Shown piece after piece: positions 16,104 to 25,024 of a stretch of DNA of 46,306 bases (positions are counted from its first letter, which is position 1; each line of letters opens with the position of its first letter). The notes beneath the pieces are model-generated. The model worked only from the letters and a program-made list of their open reading frames with translations, was not told the DNA's origin and did not search any database. The translations under genes were made by a program, and so were the position numbers. Location: positions 1 to 46,306 of the forward strand of contig JAUXPH010000038.1 of assembly GCA_030683995.1 (NCBI GenBank). Direction: 5' to 3'. This DNA comes from Lutibacter sp. Its GTDB lineage: Bacteria > Bacteroidota > Bacteroidia > Flavobacteriales > Flavobacteriaceae.

Positions 16104-17153
16104 ATGAAATTATCAAAATTTAAGTTCGAATTACCAGAAGATTTATTGGCAGAATATCCGGCAGAAAATAGGGATGAATCGAGGTTAATGGTTTTGGACC
16201 GGAAAAAGAAAACCATTGAACATCATAATTTTAAAGAAATAATTAATTATTTTGATGAAGGGGATTTAATGATTTTGAACAATACCAAAGTTTTTCCTGC
16301 AAGAATGTATGGTGAAAAGGAAAAAACTGGTGCACGCATTGAAGTTTTTTTATTGAGAGAATTAAACGCCGAAAGCAGGTTGTGGGATGTTTTGGTTGAT
16401 CCGGCTCGTAAAATAAGAATCGGAAACAAATTGTTTTTTGGTGACGATGAAAGTTTGGTTGCTGAAGTCATTGACAATACAACGTCTCGCGGACGAACAT
16501 TGCGTTTTTTATATGATGGTTCTTACGAAGAATTTAGAAAAAAGTTGGAAGAATTGGGAGAAACACCATTGCCGAAATATATTAAAAGAGCTGTTGAAAA
16601 AGATGATGAAGAACGTTACCAAACAATTTATGCAAAACACGAAGGCGCCATTGCAGCACCAACTGCCGGATTGCACTTTTCCAAACATTTAATGAAACGT
16701 TTGGAAATTAAAGGAATTGACTTTGCAGAAATTACCTTGCACGTTGGCTTGGGAACTTTTAATCCTGTAGAAGTTGAAGATTTATCGAAACATAAAATGG
16801 ATTCTGAACGTTTGATTATTACGCAGGATGCTGTTGATATTGTGAACAGATCCATCGATCAAAAAAGAAAAATTTGCGCTGTTGGCACAACGGTAATGCG
16901 TGGTATTGAAAGTGCGGTTTCATCAAACAATCACTTAAATTCGTTTAACGGGTGGACCAATAAATTTATTTTCCCTCCTTACGATTTTAGCATCGCCAAT
17001 TGTATGGTCACAAATTTTCATACGCCGAAATCTACTTTAATGATGATGGCAGCCGCTTTTGCGGGTTACGATTTTTTAATGGAAGCTTATGAAGAAGCCG
17101 TTAAAGAAAAATATAAATTTTACTCGTATGGCGATGCGATGTTAATTATATAG
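16104..17153 (+). CDS. queA: S-adenosylmethionine:tRNA ribosyltransferase-isomerase
   Basis: 349 residues, the usual QueA length. Motifs seen are the N-terminal [62 protein letters not shown] and the C-terminal [20 protein letters not shown]. QueA transfers the ribosyl part of SAM to preQ1 in tRNA to make epoxyqueuosine. The gene sits behind a structured leader with a terminator-like hairpin, and its TAG stop overlaps by one base with the left end of an inverted-repeat element. Confidence 0.97.
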   Translation: MKLSKFKFELPEDLLAEYPAENRDESRLMVLDRKKKTIEHHNFKEIINYFDEGDLMILNNTKVFPARMYGEKEKTGARIEVFLLRELNAESRLWDVLVDPARKIRIGNKLFFGDDESLVAEVIDNTTSRGRTLRFLYDGSYEEFRKKLEELGETPLPKYIKRAVEKDDEERYQTIYAKHEGAIAAPTAGLHFSKHLMKRLEIKGIDFAEITLHVGLGTFNPVEVEDLSKHKMDSERLIITQDAVDIVNRSIDQKRKICAVGTTVMRGIESAVSSNNHLNSFNGWTNKFIFPPYDFSIANCMVTNFHTPKSTLMMMAAAFAGYDFLMEAYEEAVKEKYKFYSYGDAMLII

Positions 17154-17313
17154 AACTCATCTTGACTTTTTTGATTGAAGCGAAAAATAGGGATTTTTGT
17201 CCCAGATGCAGCCTTTTTAGCGCTGCATAGCCTTAGCTACGGAGTAAGAAAAAGTCGAAATATGGGTTAAAAAGACCATTTTACAGCCAATTAGAAAAAG
17301 TCAAGATCAGTTC
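17153..17313. mobile_element. MITE-like element with 19-bp terminal inverted repeats
   Basis: The ends 17153-17171 and 17295-17313 are inverted repeats with 18 of 19 positions matching. Inside is a second hairpin, TGCAGC/GCTGCA, within 17208-17228. The 161-bp element has no ORF. ATA flanks both ends, too short to prove a target duplication. It abuts the queA stop codon and may also act as its terminator. A structured RNA or palindromic repeat family is the alternative. Confidence 0.55.
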
Positions 17314-17339
17314 ATAATAAAATACTATTTTTAATAATA

Positions 17340-17368
17340 AAATTCCCGCCCTTTGCGGGAATCTTTTT
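17340..17368. terminator. Intrinsic terminator between queA and rlmN
   Basis: ATTCCCGC (17342-17349) pairs with GCGGGAAT (17355-17362), followed by a T run. It ends 17 bases before the rlmN ATG. Confidence 0.8.
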
Positions 17369-17384
17369 ATAAACCCTGTTTAAA

Positions 17385-18425
17385 ATGATTAAAAAAAAGG
17401 ACATTCGTGCTTTAACCAAAACCCAATTGCGCGAATTTTTTGTGGAAAAAGGCGACAAGGAATTTAGGGGAAATCAGGTTTATGAATGGTTGTGGGTTAA
17501 AAGTGCGCATTCATTTGAGGATATGACCAATATTTCAAAGGAAACGCGCCAAATGTTGGAAACTCATTTTGTGATCAACCATATTGAAGTTGACCAAATG
17601 CAACGCAGTGCCGACGGAACCGTAAAAAATGCGGTGCGGTTGCACGATGGTTTGATTGTGGAATCGGTTTTAATTCCGACCGAATCAAGAACCACTGCTT
17701 GCGTATCCAGCCAAGTCGGGTGCAGTTTAGACTGCAGTTTTTGCGCTACGGCTCAATTAAAAAAGATGCGAAACTTAAATCCTGATGAAATTTATGATCA
17801 GGTGGCTGCCATAAATAAGGAAAGCTTGTTGTATTACAACCACAAATTGTCGAATATCGTTTTTATGGGAATGGGTGAACCATTAATGAATTATAACAAT
17901 GTTTTAAAGTCGATTGAGAAAATAACTTCTGAAGAAGGTTTGGGAATTTCGCCAAAACGCATCACGGTTTCCACTTCCGGAATTCCAAAAATGATCAAAA
18001 AATTGGCGGATGATGAGGTGAAATTTAATTTGGCGGTTTCTTTGCATTCCGCAATTGATGAAGTTCGCAACAAAATTATGCCATTTACCAAAGATTTTCC
18101 TTTAGAAGATTTAAAAGAAGCTTTGGAATATTGGTATGAAAAAACAAACAGCAGGATTTCTTATGAATATGTTGTTTGGGACGGTATTAACGACACCAAA
18201 GAAGCGATTATGGCATTGGTGAAATTTTGTAAATACGTGCCGTGTAAGGTAAATTTAATTGAATACAACCCAATTGGCGATCCTAATTTTAAACAGGCAA
18301 AACCGCAGGTTATTTCCGATTACATCAGTATTTTGGAAATGAACGACATAATTGTAAATGTGCGCAGAAGCAGGGGGAAAGACATAGACGCTGCTTGCGG
18401 GCAGTTGGCAAATAAAAAAAGCTAG
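17385..18425 (+). CDS. rlmN: 23S rRNA (adenine(2503)-C(2))-methyltransferase
   Basis: 346 residues of a radical SAM methyltransferase. The iron-sulfur cysteines are Cys113, Cys117 and Cys120 in GCSLDCSFCATAQ. The methyl-carrying cysteine is Cys338 in DAACGQL. NIVFMGMGEPLMNYNNV and the S-x-S-G-IP region (TVSTSGIPKMI) are also characteristic. RlmN methylates A2503 of 23S rRNA and A37 of some tRNAs, which affects translational fidelity. The TAG stop lies inside the stem of the terminator that follows. Confidence 0.97.
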   Translation: MIKKKDIRALTKTQLREFFVEKGDKEFRGNQVYEWLWVKSAHSFEDMTNISKETRQMLETHFVINHIEVDQMQRSADGTVKNAVRLHDGLIVESVLIPTESRTTACVSSQVGCSLDCSFCATAQLKKMRNLNPDEIYDQVAAINKESLLYYNHKLSNIVFMGMGEPLMNYNNVLKSIEKITSEEGLGISPKRITVSTSGIPKMIKKLADDEVKFNLAVSLHSAIDEVRNKIMPFTKDFPLEDLKEALEYWYEKTNSRISYEYVVWDGINDTKEAIMALVKFCKYVPCKVNLIEYNPIGDPNFKQAKPQVISDYISILEMNDIIVNVRRSRGKDIDAACGQLANKKS

Positions 18426-18447
18426 CGATATCGCTAGCTTTTTTTGG
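18414..18447. terminator. Bidirectional terminator overlapping the rlmN stop
   Basis: A long perfect palindrome (A run, GCTAGCGATATCGCTAGC at 18421-18438, T run) includes the rlmN stop codon at 18423-18425. It lies between rlmN (+) and infB (-), whose stop is at 18467, and can terminate both. Confidence 0.88.
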
Positions 18448-18466
18448 GTAGTATCCAATAAACTTA

Positions 18467-21325
18467 CTAATTTCTTTTCAGTTTTTTCTTAATTTCAACT
18501 TCGTGGTAGGCTTCAATTAAATCACCAACTTCAATATCATTAAAGTTTTTAATTTGAAGTCCGCAATCATAGCCTTTTAAAACTTCTTTTGCATCATCTT
18601 TAAAACGTTTTAAAGAGCTTAAATCACCTGAATGAATTACGACACCATCTCTAATAACCCTAATTTTAGAATTTCTTTGAATTTTACCGCTCAATACCAT
18701 ACAGCCTGCAATCGTTCCAATTTTAGAAATTTTGAAGACTTCCCTAATCTCGGTATTACCTAAGATTTCTTCTTTCATTTCAGGAGATAACATCCCTTCC
18801 ATCGCATCACTTAAATCGTTGATGGCGTCATAGATAATAGAATATGTTCTGATGTCAATTTCTTCATTGTCTGCCAATGTTCTTGCATTTCCTGAAGGTC
18901 TTACGTTAAATCCAATTATGATGGCGTCAGATGCAGAAGCCAGCAATACGTCTGATTCTGTAATGGCACCAACGCCTCTATGAATAATATTTACTTGAAT
19001 TTCGCCAGTTGATAGTTTTTGGAATGAATCGGCTAATGCTTCTACCGAACCATCCACATCACCTTTCAAAATAATGTTTAATTCTTTAAAGTCTCCTAAG
19101 GCAATTCTTCGTCCAATTTCATCCAATGTGATATGACGTTGTGTTCTTACCGATTGTTCACGTTGTAATTGAGAACGTTTAGAGGCAATTTGTTTTGCTT
19201 CTTTTTCATCTTCAAAAATGTAAAATTTATCACCTGCTTGCGGCGCACCATCCAAACCAAGTATTGAAACCGGTGTTGAAGGTCCTGCAGTTTTCATATT
19301 ATTTCCGCGCTCATCAAACATCGCTTTTACTTTACCGCTGTGTTTTCCTGCAAGCATATAATCACCAATTTTCAAGGTTCCGTCTTGAACCAAGATGGTA
19401 GAAACATAACCACGTCCCTTATCCAATAATGCTTCAACCACAGTTCCAACGGCTCTTTTGTTTGGATTTGCTTTTAAATCTAGCATTTCCGCTTCAAGCA
19501 ATACTTTTTCAAGTAATTCTTCTACATTCTGACCAGTTTTGGCTGATATTTCCTGAGACTGGATTTTTCCTCCCCAATCTTCAACCAATAAATTCATTTG
19601 TGAAAGTTGTTCTTTAATTTTTTCAGGATTGGCGTTTGGTTTGTCAATTTTATTGATGGCAAAAACAATTGGCACACCAGCTGCTTGCGCGTGACTGATG
19701 GCTTCTTTGGTTTGTGGCATCACATCATCATCCGCTGCAATCACAATAATTACCAAATCCGTTACTTGAGCTCCACGAGCACGCATCGCCGTAAAGGCTT
19801 CGTGACCGGGAGTGTCTAAAAACGCTATTTTTTGGCCGTTTTTTAAATTTACGCCATAAGCGCCAATGTGTTGGGTAATTCCTCCGGATTCACCTGCGAT
19901 TACATTTTCTTCACGGATATAATCCAGCAAGGATGTTTTTCCGTGATCCACGTGACCCATAACGGTAACAATCGGTGCTCTTGGTTTTAAACCTTCAACG
20001 TCATCTTCTTGTTCGTGGATGGCTTCTTCAACTTCCGCTCCAACAAAGTCCAAACTATAATCAAATTCTTCCGCAACGATGCTAAGTGTTTCAGCATCCA
20101 ATCGCTGATTCATAGTTACCATTAATCCCAACGACATACAGGCTGAAATTACATTGGTAACAGGAATATCCATCATCGTGGCAATTTCGCTTACCGTCAC
20201 AAATTCCGATACTTTTAGTATTTTGCTTTCAGCTTCTTGTTGTTCAAAATCTCTTTCCGTTTGTTGACGAAAGACATCTCTTTTATCTCTTCTGTGTTTT
20301 GCGCCTTTTCCTTTTTTAGATTTACCTTGAAGTTTTTCTAAAGTTTCTCTAATTTGTTTTTGAACATCGGCTTCAGTAGGTTCTTCTTTCACCAAAGGTT
20401 TTCTGCCACGCACCAATGGTGCTTTGTTGGCTCCTTTGTTTTGTGCAAGAATTGGTTGTTTTTTAACGCCTGTAATTGGTGTTATTTTTTTTACGATTCT
20501 TCTGCGCTTTTTCTTGTTTTCGTCGCTGTCTTCTTTTTTAACAGCAAGTTCCGGTTTTTTCTTTTTCGGACGTTCAAACTGTTTTAAATCGATTTTATCG
20601 CCAATAATTTTAGGACCTTCTAACTTCGAATATATGGTTTCTATTGTTTGAGATTCTAATGTTTCATCTTCTGAAAGTGCAGTTTTTTCTTCAATTATTT
20701 CAGGTAGTTTTTTATCTTTTTCCTGTACTTGCGCAGCTTTTTTCAGAATTGGTTTTTTGTGAATTTTAACTGCTTGTTCTTCAGTTTTTGGAGTTTCTAC
20801 AGTTTTTTCAACAGGCTTTTCTTTAATTTCATCTTCTACAACAGGCACTTTTTCTTTAATATCTTCGTCAGGTTTAGATTGTTCCAGAATTACATTGGGT
20901 TTTTCCTCAACAATTACCTTTGGTGCTGCTTCAGCAACAACAGGTTTTTTCTCAATTTCTGCCTCTTTTGGATCAATATCAATTTTACCGATTGTTTTAA
21001 TCTCTAATTTTTCAGCTTTGGCTTTTATCACAACTTTTTTGGCTTCTTCCTCAAGACGATGTTTTTCCAACATTTCTTCGTGAGCGATTCTTAAGGTTTC
21101 TTTTTCTTTCCTTTTTTCTTCGCTTACCTCTTTTGAAGCCGCTTTTTTACTTCTGTCGGTCTGAAAACCATCCAATAAGATTTCATACTCTTCATCAGAT
21201 ATTTTTGTTGTAGGTCTTGCTTCAATTTCAAAACCCTTGGTTGCTAAATGCTCAACAGCCCTATCTAACGAGATATTCAATTCTCGCAATACTTTGTTCA
21301 GTCTTAATGTTTTGTCTTCAGCCAT
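18467..21325 (-). CDS. infB: Translation initiation factor IF-2
   Basis: 952 residues. The N-terminal IF2_N-type segment (LNKVLRELNISLDRAVEHLA) is followed by a long charged, low-complexity Lys/Glu linker (about 70-350), then a second IF2_N-like helical region (VSEFVTVSEIATMMDIPV). The GTPase domain starts at about residue 455, with GHVDHGKTSLL, DTPGHEAF and NKID. The C-terminal domains that bind initiator tRNA follow. IF-2 delivers fMet-tRNA to the 30S subunit. It is the last gene of the rimP-nusA-infB operon, 41 bases after nusA. Confidence 0.98.
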   Translation of the reverse strand: MAEDKTLRLNKVLRELNISLDRAVEHLATKGFEIEARPTTKISDEEYEILLDGFQTDRSKKAASKEVSEEKRKEKETLRIAHEEMLEKHRLEEEAKKVVIKAKAEKLEIKTIGKIDIDPKEAEIEKKPVVAEAAPKVIVEEKPNVILEQSKPDEDIKEKVPVVEDEIKEKPVEKTVETPKTEEQAVKIHKKPILKKAAQVQEKDKKLPEIIEEKTALSEDETLESQTIETIYSKLEGPKIIGDKIDLKQFERPKKKKPELAVKKEDSDENKKKRRRIVKKITPITGVKKQPILAQNKGANKAPLVRGRKPLVKEEPTEADVQKQIRETLEKLQGKSKKGKGAKHRRDKRDVFRQQTERDFEQQEAESKILKVSEFVTVSEIATMMDIPVTNVISACMSLGLMVTMNQRLDAETLSIVAEEFDYSLDFVGAEVEEAIHEQEDDVEGLKPRAPIVTVMGHVDHGKTSLLDYIREENVIAGESGGITQHIGAYGVNLKNGQKIAFLDTPGHEAFTAMRARGAQVTDLVIIVIAADDDVMPQTKEAISHAQAAGVPIVFAINKIDKPNANPEKIKEQLSQMNLLVEDWGGKIQSQEISAKTGQNVEELLEKVLLEAEMLDLKANPNKRAVGTVVEALLDKGRGYVSTILVQDGTLKIGDYMLAGKHSGKVKAMFDERGNNMKTAGPSTPVSILGLDGAPQAGDKFYIFEDEKEAKQIASKRSQLQREQSVRTQRHITLDEIGRRIALGDFKELNIILKGDVDGSVEALADSFQKLSTGEIQVNIIHRGVGAITESDVLLASASDAIIIGFNVRPSGNARTLADNEEIDIRTYSIIYDAINDLSDAMEGMLSPEMKEEILGNTEIREVFKISKIGTIAGCMVLSGKIQRNSKIRVIRDGVVIHSGDLSSLKRFKDDAKEVLKGYDCGLQIKNFNDIEVGDLIEAYHEVEIKKKLKRN

Positions 21326-21366
21326 ACAATATTTATTTTTGCCAATTTGTGTTGAATAATTAAAGA

Positions 21367-22626
21367 TTAATCTTTAAATTCTTCTCTTAATATTTTTTGA
21401 ACCTCTAAAATGGTTTCTTCTTCTAAATCGGTTCTGCTTACAAGTTCACTGATGTCTTTTTCCAAAACGCTTCTTGCGGTGTCTAAACCAATATTTTTAA
21501 ATTCCTGAATAACCCAAGCTTCAATTTCATCAGAAAATTCTGTCAATTCAACATCGTCTTCTGCTTCCACGCCTTCACGTTGCACATCGAGCTCATAGCC
21601 GGTTAATTGCGAAGCCAAACGAATGTTTACGCCGTTTTTCCCAATTGCTTTTGATACTTCTTCAGGCAGTAAATATACATCAACCCTTCCTTTTTTGCCA
21701 TCTTCACGACCTTCTTCTTCGTGAATTTTCATTGAAACCACTTTTGCAGGGCTCAATGCTCTTGCAATGTAAAGTTGGGTATTTTTGGTATAGTTGATTA
21801 CATCTATATTTTCATTTCCCAATTCACGTACAATTCCGTGAATACGAGATCCTTTCATTCCCACACAAGCGCCAACCGGGTCAATTCTGTCATCGTAAGA
21901 ATCAACGGCAACTTTTGCTTTTTCGCCAGGAATTCTTGCAACGCCTTCAATAGTGATCAATCCATCAAATACCTCTGGAATTTCTTGTTCAAATAATTTC
22001 ACCAAAAATTCAGGGGCAGTTCTCGATAAAATAATTACGGGTTTGTTGCCACGCAATTCTACGGATTTAATGATTCCGCGAACGTTATCTCCTTTTCTGA
22101 AGTAATCTGAACGAATTTGTTCATTTTTTGGCAAGATGATTTCATTGCCGTCGTCATCCAACAAAATGATTGCATTGTGACGAATATGGTGAACTTCAGC
22201 AGTGTAAATATCTCCTTCTAACGCTTTAAATTGTTTAAAAGTATTGGTGCTGTCGTGTTCGTGTATTTTTGAAATCAGGTTTTGGCGTAGGGCTAAAATA
22301 GCTCTTCTTCCAAGATCTATTAATTTCACTTCTTCCGATACATCTTCGCCAATTTCAAAATCCGGTTCAATTTTTCGGGCTTCTGAAAGTTCAATTTCTT
22401 CATTGTCATCTTCCGACATTCCATCAGCAACCACAACGCGATTTCTCCAAATTTCCAAATCGCCTTTATCCGGATTAATAATAATATCAAAATTATCATC
22501 AGATCCGAATTTTCTCTTTAAAGCAGCTCTAAAAACTTCTTCAAGTATTGCCATAAGCGTTACCCTGTCAATATTTTTATCTCCTTTGAAATCTGAAAAC
22601 GACTCAATTAATGCTAAATTTTCCAT
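21367..22626 (-). CDS. nusA: Transcription termination/antitermination factor NusA
   Basis: 419 residues with the N-terminal RNA polymerase-binding domain, an S1 domain (GDIYTAEVHHIRHNAIILLDDDGNEIILPKNEQI) and two KH domains with GACVGMKGSRIHGIVREL and IGKNGVNIRLASQLTGYEL. It is shorter than E. coli NusA (495 residues), lacking the two C-terminal acidic repeat domains; a short acidic tail remains. NusA modulates pausing and intrinsic termination, which matters because the operon leader carries a terminator-like hairpin. It starts 12 bases after rimP. Confidence 0.97.
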   Translation of the reverse strand: MENLALIESFSDFKGDKNIDRVTLMAILEEVFRAALKRKFGSDDNFDIIINPDKGDLEIWRNRVVVADGMSEDDNEEIELSEARKIEPDFEIGEDVSEEVKLIDLGRRAILALRQNLISKIHEHDSTNTFKQFKALEGDIYTAEVHHIRHNAIILLDDDGNEIILPKNEQIRSDYFRKGDNVRGIIKSVELRGNKPVIILSRTAPEFLVKLFEQEIPEVFDGLITIEGVARIPGEKAKVAVDSYDDRIDPVGACVGMKGSRIHGIVRELGNENIDVINYTKNTQLYIARALSPAKVVSMKIHEEEGREDGKKGRVDVYLLPEEVSKAIGKNGVNIRLASQLTGYELDVQREGVEAEDDVELTEFSDEIEAWVIQEFKNIGLDTARSVLEKDISELVSRTDLEEETILEVQKILREEFKD

Positions 22627-22638
22627 GCACTCTCTTAA

Positions 22639-23106
22639 TTAAAATATTATTTTCACTTTTGTCTCTAAAATATTGCTGAAAGGGATGGTTGAATTTTTAG
22701 TGACCGTAATTTTTCCTTTTCCTAAAGGTTTTGGTTCACGGGTTTTATACTCTAACTCAATCTCACTGTCAGTAACATTTTTAAGCACACCTTCAATAGT
22801 GGTGTTGTCTTTTAACTTTAAGGTTAAAACCCTATTGATATTTTTTTTATACTGTCTATTAACTTTTAAAGGATTTGCAATGTCGGGTGAAGCTACTTCA
22901 AGAGAAAAATCTTCTATTTCCCGGTCTAAATTATGCTCAATTCCTCGACTAATTCTAATGCATTCCTTTAAAGTTACGCCGTAATCGCCATCAACTTCAA
23001 CAAAAATTTTGTTATCTGCTAAAAATTTCAAGTCTATCAAAAACAACTCTGGGTTTTCTTCGATAGCTTCTTTTACCAAATTTATGACTTTTTCTTTTTG
23101 TATCAT
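22639..23106 (-). CDS. rimP: Ribosome maturation factor RimP
   Basis: 155 residues. The N-terminal RimP domain shows NPELFLIDLKFLADNKIFVEVDGDYGVTLKECIRISRGIEHNLD and the SPDIANPLK motif. The C-terminal Sm-like barrel follows (KNINRVLTLKLKDNTTIEGVLKNVTDSEIELEY). RimP assists 30S subunit assembly. It is the first gene of rimP-nusA-infB, and the terminator-like hairpin at 23112-23136 lies directly upstream of its start. Confidence 0.95.
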   Translation of the reverse strand: MIQKEKVINLVKEAIEENPELFLIDLKFLADNKIFVEVDGDYGVTLKECIRISRGIEHNLDREIEDFSLEVASPDIANPLKVNRQYKKNINRVLTLKLKDNTTIEGVLKNVTDSEIELEYKTREPKPLGKGKITVTKNSTIPFSNILETKVKIIF

Positions 23107-23111
23107 ACTAT

Positions 23112-23136
23112 AAAAAGAGGGGACTTATGTCCCCTC
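23112..23136 (-). terminator. Terminator-like hairpin in the rimP-nusA-infB leader
   Basis: On the minus strand, an 8-bp GC-rich stem (23129-23136 with 23117-23124, loop of 4) is followed by five U residues (23112-23116), five bases before the rimP ATG. No gene on the minus strand ends here, since the next gene upstream is divergent. It therefore looks like an attenuator rather than an end-of-gene terminator. Confidence 0.6.
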
Positions 23137-23164
23137 CTAGCCCTTTATCTGTTCTAATTTGGTG

Positions 23165-23172
23165 CAAATATA
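23165..23172 (-). promoter_or_regulatory. Possible -7 element for rimP-nusA-infB
   Basis: On the minus strand this reads TATATTTG, matching TAnnTTTG. It would give a leader of about 50 bases that contains the hairpin at 23112-23136. No matching -33 TTG was found. Confidence 0.45.
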
Positions 23173-23265
23173 CTAAGATTTTTTGAAATGATAAAAATTC
23201 ATGTTTATTTTTAATTTAAAATTATTAACTTAGCGTTAGGATAATAAACTATACAACAATTTTTT

Positions 23266-24096
23266 ATGAAAAGTATTCTGGTCCCTATTGATTTTTCTGA
23301 ACAAGCGAAATATGCCGCAAAAGTGGCGTCTGATATTGCCAGACTCACTAATTCAAAAATATTTTTGTTGCACATGCTTGAACTTCCCACAGGAGTTATA
23401 GACCCTGCAGGATATGGTAATTCTAGCAATACGCCTTCTGCTTTGTTATTTTTGAAAAGAGCGCACGAAAAATTTGAAGAATTCAAAAAATTGCCATTTT
23501 TGGAAGGTCTGGATGTGCAGGATTCCGTTCAGTTTCACAAAGCTTATGATGGCATTATTGATGAAAGTAAAAAGCAAAATGCCGATTTAATTGTAATGGG
23601 TTCAAAAGGAACTTCCGGACTTGAAGAGATGTTGGTGGGCTCCAATACCGAAAAAGTAGTCAGAAATTCTGATGTTCCTGTGCTTGTCATTAAAAGAGAT
23701 ATTGAGAAATTTAAAGTAGAAAATATTGTTTTTGCCTCTAATTTCGGCTATGATCACAGAAACGCTTTTCAGAAAATATTGGATTTTGCATCACTTTTTA
23801 ATGCACGATTGCACTTGCTTAAAATAAATACCATTCATAATTTTGAAACAACGAAAGAGTCAAGTGATGCAATTAGGGCTTTTATCAACGATTTTGATTT
23901 GGGTGATTATACCTTAAATATATACAATGATATTTCTGTTGAAGCCGGGATTTTAAATTTTTCTAAAGTGATTGATGCAGATGCCATATTGTTAAACACC
24001 AGCGGCAGAAGAGGTTTAGCGCATTTATTTAACGGAAGCATTGGGGAAGATTTAGCAAATCACGCGAAATTGCCAGTGATAACTTTTAAATTGTAG
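23266..24096 (+). CDS. Universal stress protein, two tandem Usp domains
   Basis: 276 residues. The first Usp domain begins MKSILVPIDFSEQAKYAAKVASDIA and contains the ATP-binding motif GSKGTSGLEEMLVGSNTEKVVRNSDVPVLVIK, matching G-2x-G-9x-G(S/T). The second domain (about 148-276) is more divergent, with NTSGRRGLAHLFNGSIGEDLANHAKLPVITFKL. Tandem Usp proteins respond to stress, starvation or redox change; no specific role can be assigned. It is divergent from the rimP operon. Confidence 0.93.
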   Translation: MKSILVPIDFSEQAKYAAKVASDIARLTNSKIFLLHMLELPTGVIDPAGYGNSSNTPSALLFLKRAHEKFEEFKKLPFLEGLDVQDSVQFHKAYDGIIDESKKQNADLIVMGSKGTSGLEEMLVGSNTEKVVRNSDVPVLVIKRDIEKFKVENIVFASNFGYDHRNAFQKILDFASLFNARLHLLKINTIHNFETTKESSDAIRAFINDFDLGDYTLNIYNDISVEAGILNFSKVIDADAILLNTSGRRGLAHLFNGSIGEDLANHAKLPVITFKL

Positions 24097-24141
24097 GTTA
24101 AAATTTCGATTTTCTTAATTATTGAGAGTTATCTTAAAATT

Positions 24142-24167
24142 AGACAACTTCAAATTTTTGTCTTTTA
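24142..24167 (+). terminator. Probable terminator after the Usp gene
   Basis: AGACAA (24142-24147) pairs with TTGTCT (24158-24163), followed by TTT. The stem is short, so strength is uncertain. It lies between convergent usp (+) and nadE (-). Confidence 0.45.
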
Positions 24168-24173
24168 TCTTTA

Positions 24174-24965
24174 TTAATTTTTCAATTCTTTAGGTATTTC
24201 ACAAATTGGAATCGGAATCATTTTATGTTTATTTGCACGGTTTCTTTTGATGTAAATCTCAAAAATGTCTTTATATCTTCCTTCAAAATCGGTAATTTTT
24301 TTACCCAATTCAACTTGTTTCATCACCCATTCCAATTCGTCATAACTTGCGCCAATTTGGTCTTCATCAGTTTTATTATCTCCCCATAAACCATCTGTTG
24401 GAGCTGCTTTTATAATATCTTCATTAATGCCTAAATATTTTGCTATTTTATAAACTTCAGATTTCATTAAATCGGCGATCGGACTTATATCTACGCCGCC
24501 ATCGCCGTATTTTGTAAAAAAACCAATGCCAAAATCTTCTACTTTATTGCCTGTTCCAGCAACTAAATAGCCGTTTAATCCCGCAAAATAGTACAAAGTG
24601 GTCATTCTTAGCCTTGCACGGGTATTTGCCAAAGACATTAATAGTTGTTCCTCGTTTTCAGCCTTCGGAAAAACAGCAATCAGGCTGTCAAATACCGGAG
24701 TTAAATTTACTTGTTGCAAGGCTATTTTTTTAAAGTTTTTTTGCAGCCATTCAATATGGTTATATGCTCGGGTAATTTGATTTTCAGCTTGATGAATTGG
24801 CATTTCAAGACACAATACAGGAAATCCGGTCTTGGCGCACAATGCTGAAGTCACCGCAGAATCGATGCCTCCGGAGATTCCAATCACAAAACCATTAATT
24901 TTTGATTTTTCGGCATAGTCCTTTAACCAACTTACAATATATTCAATAACTTTTTCGGCGTTCAT
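24174..24965 (-). CDS. nadE: NAD+ synthase, ammonia-dependent type
   Basis: 263 residues. The ATP-pyrophosphatase P-loop SGGIDS is at residues 31-36. Other motifs are NTRARLRMTTLYYFAG, VAGTGNKVEDFGIGFFTKYGDGGVDISPIADL and APTDGLWGDNKTDEDQIG. There is no N-terminal glutaminase domain, so it resembles the ammonia-using class. It converts deamido-NAD to NAD. It is divergent from gldB with 59 bases between starts. Confidence 0.96.
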   Translation of the reverse strand: MNAEKVIEYIVSWLKDYAEKSKINGFVIGISGGIDSAVTSALCAKTGFPVLCLEMPIHQAENQITRAYNHIEWLQKNFKKIALQQVNLTPVFDSLIAVFPKAENEEQLLMSLANTRARLRMTTLYYFAGLNGYLVAGTGNKVEDFGIGFFTKYGDGGVDISPIADLMKSEVYKIAKYLGINEDIIKAAPTDGLWGDNKTDEDQIGASYDELEWVMKQVELGKKITDFEGRYKDIFEIYIKRNRANKHKMIPIPICEIPKELKN

Positions 24966-25024
24966 ACTTAATTTAATTTAGTAATTTTGACGTTTTAAAT
25001 AAAGAATTGTAAATATAGAAATTA

